Of a DNA stretch of 64,000 bases, positions 57,066 through 64,000 are shown one piece after another (position 1 is the stretch's first letter; each line of letters opens with the position of its first letter). Both the position numbers and the translations under genes were made by a program. Source of the DNA: Brassica napus (Eukaryota; Streptophyta; Magnoliopsida; Brassicales; Brassicaceae); the NCBI RefSeq assembly GCF_020379485.1, contig NC_063447.1, forward strand, positions 60,439,452 to 60,503,451, given 5' to 3'. The notes beneath the pieces are model-generated. The model made no database searches and was not told the origin of the DNA. It worked only from the letters and a program-made list of their open reading frames with translations.

Positions 57066-57604
57066 AAAAAAGCATGAGAGGGAGCATGCGAAAGACCCAA
57101 CAAGCGAAGAAGCTAGCAACATGCTAGCGCATACAAAGAGAACAACGAGGAAAAGCGGCTGTTAGCTTCAGCTTGTGGAGAGCCTACATGAGAGTTCTAC
57201 GATTAGGTGACGATCTTTGGCATTATTGACATTCTTCAGGATTATCAGCAAAAAGCTTGAACACACTTACAATAGCATGCAATATGATCCTTCCTCTATA
57301 TCAGCAGTTGATCCAAGCAGGCCCGGCCCTGATAGAAAGCTGTAGAAGCATGGGCTTCCGGCCTTTGAACAAAATAGATTATTTTTTGCCTCAATTTGTT
57401 GAATATCTCTTTAGTCTAGTGGTAAAAAAATAAAAATATATTCCCCAAGGTCATGAGTTTGACCCATGCCTACGGTAACTGCAGCTTTTTTTTGCCAAAT
57501 AGCTTCTGGTCCTTTAAAAGTCGAGACCGCTACTGGATCCAAGACAATAATACCTAAGGTGTTTCCGTGACTTTATTTTCAAGGTCTTCACTGATGACAG
57601 CTGA
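57066..57604 (+). pseudogene. PIP5K5: PIP5K C-terminal remnant interrupted by a hAT element
   Basis: Phosphatidylinositol-4-phosphate 5-kinase makes PI(4,5)P2 at the plasma membrane. Only its C-terminal end is left: NMLAHTKRTTRKSG then a stop, LQLV, GEPT-stop-EFYD-stop, then FGIIDILQDYQ, KLEHTYNSMQYDPSSISAVDP, and after the inserted element YLRCFRDFIFKVFTDDS with the stop at 57602-57604. These match the conserved end of plant PIP5Ks. In-frame stops and frameshifts show it is dead. In Arabidopsis PIP5K5 (At2g41210) lies between the AVT gene and GLU2, exactly this position. The catalytic domain is gone. Confidence 0.82.
57310..57543. mobile_element. hAT MITE with 8-bp duplication in PIP5K remnant
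   Basis: The element at 57318-57535 (218 bp) starts CAGGCCCGGCCCTG and ends CGAGACCGCTACTG. It is flanked by identical GATCCAAG (57310-57317 and 57536-57543). Its start matches the CAGGGCCGG family at 7397. A pol III-like A box (TAGTCTAGTGGT at 57413) and weak B box (GAGTTTGACCC at 57457) inside suggest an older SINE captured or nested within it. Confidence 0.8.
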
Positions 57605-59032
57605 AAGAGATTTCATATTGTCTTTGTGCTTTTTAGGTTTTCTTGTATCCCAAAAAGGACATAATTTTACTAAGGGCTCAGCAATTTGCGAGTATGACTC
57701 CCAGTTTGTTTGCTTGTTTCAATTCACACATCTTCCTGACTTTGTATGAAACAATGTAATCAGTTGATAACCATAGAAATGAATATACATTTCCTAGCTA
57801 GAGATCTGGATTGAGCGAAGATTGTTGTTCAAATAGTTGCAAAATTTCAAGTTTCACCATATATAAATAGAAATCATTCACAACATGGATCATCAAAAAT
57901 ACTTTTGCTACCACCAAATTGCTTTTTAAAAAAGGATAAATTTGCTATAGACCCATTTATCTTATATAAAACTAAGGATCCCTTCCAATTTTCGATGTGG
58001 GACATTTGTCCCTAATACGCCCTCTCCAGATGATAGTTCTTTGAGCATCAATCTCGGAATGTTTTGGACAAAGATCGATAAGGCGACTTTGGGATGGATC
58101 AATAATGGATAGAGTTGGAATATTTGGATTGCGCTATGATACCATTTCGATAATGGGAGTAAATACGATATTCTTCCAGTCTTCTACTTTCATCATTATC
58201 AACAGATTCTGTTTATATAAAATGGTAACAAAGTATCTTCGAAGCTGTTGACAAAAGGAAAGCAAAAAGAAAGATTGAAACTTTCTGTCTGGTAAGAGGA
58301 TGCGGAACAAGACAGCAAGCAAAGTTTTATAAATGTACACAACTTTGGGAATATATAGTTACGTAGGTGATGATGCCATGATGCTATTCTTTTGTTTTCT
58401 CCAGTAAAGATTCCAATAATTATTTGACCCAAAAAAAAGATTCCAATAATTGTTGTAAGTTATACAACAGTTGCTGTTGTTGTCGTTTTTTGTGGAGGTC
58501 TTGACAAAGAATCTCTTAAAAAAAAACCTCTTGTATTCTGATGAGGGTTGTCCCTAGGTTCACTACAGAGGCAGAGAGTATATAGTATGACATTTAATCT
58601 GCCACTGTTCTAGTTAATTATTTCAATAATAATTTAGCTTAACAAGAGATAATTACGCGGTCTTGAACTGAACCAATCACTTCCCAATAATTTATCCATA
58701 AATAATTACTTATTCACCACTACTAATTAAATAGTCTAATTCAATTGTCACTTCTCTTCTTACTGATAAACAAACTCGATAAACAAGCAGTCACATCGTC
58801 ACCAAACGCATCACTAGACCTTGTAAAACGCGATCGCGTTTGGTGGCATAAAGAACAAATTAGCTTCTCGTCACCTTTACAAATTTCACAGTAACAACAA
58901 AAAAAAAGCGATAGCGACGGCGATTCGAATCCTGCGTTGTCGTCGTGCTCACTGATCATCACTCACCAAACTTTTTCTCAGTCGACGTCTCCGCGATTAC
59001 GCTTTGACTTCCTTCTCAACGGCTTCACCCCC
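57605..59032. other. Intergenic DNA and GLU2 upstream region
   Basis: AT-rich DNA with short frames only, then the GLU2 promoter and leader from about 58740. No TATA box could be chosen confidently. Confidence 0.4.
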
Positions 59033-62000
59033 ATGGCGCTACAGTCTCCCGGCGCCACCGGAGCTTCATCCTCCGTCTCTCGCCTCCTCTCCTCCGCGAA
59101 ACTAGCTTCTACCAAGTCTCTCCTCTCCTCCGTTGACTTCCTCGGATCATCCTACTCTATCTCCAAGGGAAGAAGAATCAAACGCCGTAACGAACTCTCC
59201 GCGTTTCGCGGATACAGTCCACTGCTCAAGTCCTCGCTTAGGTCTCCGTTAACGGCAAAGGCCGGCGACGCATCGGCTTCCTTCTCCGATCTAAAACCTG
59301 AGGTAATCGGATGGTTCTATGTTCATCTCCTGTTGATCTTAGGTTTTTGGATTTGACTTTTGTTTGCGTTGCGTCGTTTGTTAGGTGGCTTACTTGGAAG
59401 ATATTGTTTCGGAGAAGGGAGAGTGTGGAGTCGGTTTCATCGCGCACTTGGAGAACGAGGCTACTCATAAGATTGTAAACGATGCTCTGATTGCGCTTGG
59501 TTGTATGGAGCACAGGGGAGGTTGTGGTGCTGATAACGCTTCTGGTGATGGTTCTGGTTTGATGACTTCCATCCCCTGGGATCTTTTCAACGGATGGGCT
59601 GAGAAGCAAGGGATGGCTTGTTTTGATAAGCTTCATACCGGTGTTGGGATGTTGTTCTTGCCGAGGGATGAAAACATTAGGAAAGAAGCTAAGAAAGGTG
59701 AACCTAGAATCATATTGATTATGTATGTATAACGTGAAAGACCTTTTTTGCTAAATCATGTTTGAGATTTGTCTTCAGTGGTTACAAGTATTTTCGAGAA
59801 AGAGGGTTTGGAGGTGCTTGGATGGAGGGATGTACCTGTAGAACCGTCCATTGTTGGTCATTACGCCAAGAAGACGATGCCGAAAACGGAACAGGTCTTT
59901 GTTAGAATTGTCAAAGAAGATAAAGTAGACGACGTTGAAAGAGAGCTTTACATTTGCAGGAAGCTGATCGAAAGAGCAGTTGCTTCTGAAAGTTGGGCCT
60001 CTGAGCTCTACTTTAGCTCCTTGTCCAACCAGACCATTGTTTACAAAGGAATGCTTCGTTCAGAAGTTCTTGGGTTGTTTTACACCGACCTTCAAAATGA
60101 TCTTTATAAATCTGCTTTTGCTATCTACCATCGAAGATTTAGCACGAATACTAGTCCTAGATGGCCGCTTGCTCAGCCCATGAGGTTTCTTGGGCACAAT
60201 GGGGAGATCAATACCATACAGGTTATGCTTCTGTTCTGCTCGATACGTTTGTTGGATCTAAGAATTAACTAGGACCTCTTCACTGAAACTTTAAACAAAT
60301 TTTGCAGGGAAACCTAAACTGGATGACATCTCGAGAAGCATCTCTAAGATCACCTGTCTGGCATGGGCGTGAAAATGATATTCGCCCCATAAGCAATCCA
60401 AAGGCTTCGGACTCCTCTAATCTTGATAGTGCAGCAGAAGTAAGAGTCACTTGACCTCCTAACTTCTGTTTTCCCGTTGTGGTTCACTTTTGGAGAAATA
60501 AAGAAGAAGCAGAGAATGGTCTGTTGCTTGTGGAACTAAAACAAAAAAGGCAATAGTGATATTCTGCTTACATCAAATATCTCTGATGTTGACAAAAAAA
60601 CTTGGTTATGACTTGATTTTATTGCTGCAAGAGTTCAATGTATTTATATTAGTGTGGTTGTGCAGCTTTTGATAAGAAGTGGGCGGACTCCAGAAGAATC
60701 TTTAATGATACTTGTGCCAGAGGCATATAAAAATCACCCGACCTTAATGATTAAATACCCTGAGGTATTACTCCGTGTTTGCTTTTTTGATCATTATGGA
60801 TACTTGCAAGTTCTTCTCTTATCAGCGTTTTAACTGTAGGCTGTAGACTTTTATGATTACTACAAGGGCCAGATGGAGCCCTGGGATGGACCTGCATTGG
60901 TATTGTTCAGGTAATTTGTTTGGTGATTTCTGAGCCTTTATTTAGTCATGCGAGTAAGATTGACATTTCAGCTACCCTTATTCCTCCGAAATTTATCAAA
61001 CAAAGAAACCTGAGTACTGATTACTGTTACTCTGATATTTGCTGTTCTTCTTTTAAAAATGTCCACAATTGTGGACAATTGGAGGGCAAATGACCCTGAT
61101 GCTAATTTGTCCCTCAGAGTGATAAGCAGTTTAGCTAAGAAGTCTGTTGCATTTCTTTTTTTCTGCTTCACATTTTAAACTTAACTTGAGTTGTTTGTTT
61201 CAGTGATGGAAAGACTGTCGGAGCTTGCCTCGACCGCAATGGACTTCGGCCTGCTAGATATTGGCGGACAAGTGATAATGTTGTCTATGTAGCCTCTGAG
61301 GTACGTTTGTCTTTTACTCTTTGTTCTTGTTCTTTATCTACGCATGGCGGTAATGATTGCAAGCAGATTTTGGGCTTATGTTGAATCTTAAAGCTTGACA
61401 TGTTAGAAATCCAATTCGTTTAATTGTTTTGGTAGTTTTTTCGTTTTTCTTTCTTGACATAGCTATGCGAATTGGTTTTGAGATAGATGATCAGTATAAA
61501 CTAGTTTCTTGGTGATCTTTTATGTAAATCTAGGAGTATTTTAATCCCACTCTAGAAAATCAAATTTTACTTGAGAAACAGAGTCAGTGCTTTGCAAGTG
61601 AAGATATGTATATACACTTGGGCTTTGGTATCAATTTTTGCCTATATCTTGGCTTCAGTAAGTTGCTAAGTCATGCCTTTATACAGGTCGGAGTTCTTCC
61701 AATGGATGAATCGAAAGTCACCATGAAGGGTCGTCTAGGACCTGGCATGATGATATCTGTTGACTTAGAAAGTGGACAGGTTGGTGCACCTGACCATGCT
61801 CTTAATTTCTAATCTATCCGATATATAATTTTGGAGTTGATATGTGAAATTTCAGGTATATGAGAACACAGAAGTGAAGAAGCGGGTTGCATCATATAAC
61901 CCATATGGAAAGTGGGTTAGTGAAAACCTGCGAACCCTGAAGCCTTCTACTTTTCTTTCGTCAGCAGTCATGGAGACCGAAGAGACCTTACGACACCAAC

Positions 62001-64000
62001 AGTAAGCCTTTTTGTTTCTCCTGCTCTCTTCCATCATATACTATTATGATTAAGTCAAAGTGTTTAACATCTAATGATTAAGTCAAAGTGTTTAACTTTT
62101 CATAACTGTTATTATCGTCTTGTATGCGGGGCATATATCTGTTGTTGTAGCTGTAGTTTCTTTTCTAATCAAGACTAATTTTGGCTATCTACTTTGAGGG
62201 ACTAGGGCATTTGGCTACTCGAGCGAAGATGTTCAAATGGTAATTGAGTCAATGGCTGCACAGGGAAAAGAACCGACGTTTTGCATGGGGGATGATACTC
62301 CAGTGGCTGTATTGTCTCAGAAGCCACATATGCTTTATGATTATTTCAAGCAGCGGTTTGCTCAGGTTTGTTCTTCTTTTTGAAAGGGTACAATTTGAGC
62401 TGTCTATTTTTTTCTAATTTAGTTTAGTTGAATACGTGCTTTGTCATTGAACTGTCCTTGAAATGGTTCCCTTTGTGGTTTGTCACATGGTTTACTTACA
62501 GGTTACGAATCCAGCTATTGACCCTCTTCGAGAAGGACTGGTCATGTCACTGGAAGTTAATATTGGAAAGCGTGGGAATATATTGGAGGTCGGGCCTCAG
62601 AATGTGTCACAGGTAAGAGTGCTTGAAACTAGGATTTTGTTTGCCTTAGAGATATTTTGCTTTTGTAAGATTTTATTCAGACTTGTGATTTCATGAGCAG
62701 GTTGTTTTGTCTGGTCCTGTACTAAATGAACGGGAGCTTGAAGGTCTGCTCAGCGATCCACATTTGAAATCTCAAGTATTGCCCACATTTTTTGACATAC
62801 ATAGAGGAATTGACGGATCTTTGAAGAAGGCTCTTCTAAAACTCTGCGAAGCTGCAGATGAAGCTGTTCGTAATGGTTCACAAGTGCTTGTTCTCTCTGA
62901 CAGATCTGATAATCCGGTACATACAAATTTCCAAGTGTATGCTGTCAATGTGATTATCTGTCTTTTTTTTTTGTGAACAACATGATTATAGGTCTATAAT
63001 ATATAAATATATGGTTATCACTTATCAGCTTTCACAGTTTTTTCTAACAGATATGCGCTAAGGCTCTCTTATTATTGTCTTTGCTCTTGCTATTTTTATA
63101 TATTTCATAACTTCACTTTTAATGTTTACTCATGAGTCTGTCCCTTTTCCAGGAACCCACTCGACCTGCAATTCCAATGTTGTTGGCGGTAGGTGCTGTT
63201 CACCAACATCTGATCGAGAACGGCCTTCGGATGTCAGCTTCGATAATTGCAGATACAGCTCAGTGCTTTAGTACGCATCACTTTGCATGTTTGATTGGAT
63301 ATGGAGCAAGGTTCTTACCTTTCCTTCTCATTAAATCTTTCATCCCTTTAGGCTGTTTCTTTTCATACGAAAGCAGCAAGTAATGTGGAATTCTTGTGTA
63401 TTTAATTATCTCTCTCTGTCTTTTATACCAAATGCTAGCACTCTCTATAACAGGCTCATGTTTATTCGCACGTAGTTTAATCTCTAGTTATATTACGGTC
63501 TTATTCTTAATTGAGTTGACTCGAGAATGCTATCTTCATCTGTTAGATATATTATCTAATAAAATGATACTGGCTCTATGTCTGTAACTATATTTCAGTG
63601 CTATATGCCCGCACCTGGCACTGGAGACATGCAGACAGTGGCGTCTGAGCAACAAGACCGTGAACATGATGAGAAACGGAAAAATGCCTACTGTAACTAT
63701 GGAACAGGCTCAAAAGAATTATCGCAAGGTCAGACATGTTAATGATTCTAAACTTCTAATAGGTGTCAAATTTTGTTGTCATTTGATTTCTTACTTGCAT
63801 GTATATATTTCCCTGTTGTAACACTGCCACTGTCTTTATAAGAAATGGAAAAAGCATCCTAAGATTCTTTTAATTGCTACCGCAGGCTGTTAACACTGGT
63901 CTTCTTAAGGTTCTTTCTAAGATGGGCATCTCGTTATTCTCCAGGTTCAGTTTCTCAACTATCTATTTTGTTTTTCGATCCTATCACTGTATCTGATTAT
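59033..64000 (+). CDS. GLU2: Ferredoxin-dependent glutamate synthase GLU2, 5' half
   Basis: Plastid enzyme that converts glutamine plus 2-oxoglutarate to two glutamates using reduced ferredoxin. Fifteen exons are visible: 59033-59302, 59385-59697, 59779-60221, 60308-60439, 60666-60764, 60840-60910, 61204-61300, 61687-61779, 61856-62001, 62206-62365, 62502-62612, 62701-62916, 63153-63310, 63599-63728 and 63886-63944, about 832 codons, roughly half the usual ~1600. A Ser-rich transit peptide of about 103 residues precedes Cys104 in GECGVGF, the expected catalytic nucleophile of the class II glutaminase domain exposed by processing. [25 protein letters not shown] and [18 protein letters not shown] are diagnostic of that domain. 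The central domain follows ([22 protein letters not shown]). The FMN and iron-sulphur part lies beyond the edge. GLU2, not GLU1, by the N-terminus [19 protein letters not shown] and by position. No damage seen. Confidence 0.95.

Noticed and set aside
1..64000. CRISPR arrays, operons, phage or other prokaryotic systems
   Set aside because: The spliced plant genes, site II promoters and plant transposons show this is eukaryotic nuclear DNA. The only regular tandem array is the E2F-site minisatellite, which has no spacers.

Overview
This is a plant nuclear window, almost certainly Brassicaceae and most likely Brassica or a close relative. Genes have short GT-AG introns, the intergenic DNA is AT-rich and packed with small transposons, and every recognisable gene matches, in order, a stretch of Arabidopsis thaliana chromosome 2 that I recall as roughly At2g40950 to At2g41220. 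Many genes expected in that stretch are absent, and three survive only as wreckage. That is the pattern of a fractionated sub-genome after the Brassiceae whole-genome triplication. All identifications come from reading protein sequence by eye; no database search was run.

Layout, left half. The window opens with the 5' end of a bZIP17-type membrane-bound transcription factor (minus). Then come a DHHC S-acyltransferase (minus), a small J-domain protein (plus) with a 90-bp hAT MITE in intron 1, and the VQ protein CAMBP25 (minus). A 6.7-kb transposon-rich gap follows, holding a Helitron with RPA-like remains and hAT and Stowaway MITEs. Four plus-strand genes come next: a WW-domain protein, a plastid methyltransferase, the RNA-binding protein UBA2B and bZIP12/EEL. 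They are followed by a minus-strand DUF309 protein and plus-strand bHLH106.

Layout, right half. A 3.9-kb gap with a SINE leads to a CRK1 (CDPK-related kinase) locus that is clearly dead: N-terminal deletion, an insertion in exon 1, a solo LTR in the kinase domain, lost catalytic residues, a frameshift and a missing exon. Directly against its end lies a 1.6-kb Harbinger-type MITE filled with about 38 copies of a ~27-bp repeat whose core TTTTCCCGCCAAAA is a canonical E2F-binding site. Next are a Mutator-like foldback, a displaced copy of a transporter 3' end, a scattered F-box pseudogene (minus) split by a Helitron and a SINE, and an intact AVT1-type amino-acid transporter (minus). A 7-kb gap contains a 2.9-kb Helitron and a PIP5K pseudogene cut by a hAT element. 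The window ends inside the ferredoxin-dependent glutamate synthase gene GLU2 (plus), which runs off the right edge.

Functionally the genes are unrelated plant housekeeping and stress-response loci, not an operon or pathway. The surviving regulators (bZIP17, CAMBP25, bZIP12, bHLH106) suggest stress and ABA signalling, and GLU2 belongs to plastid nitrogen assimilation. The most notable structure is the E2F-site array; the most instructive is the set of decayed genes whose inserts can still be defined to the base by target-site duplications.
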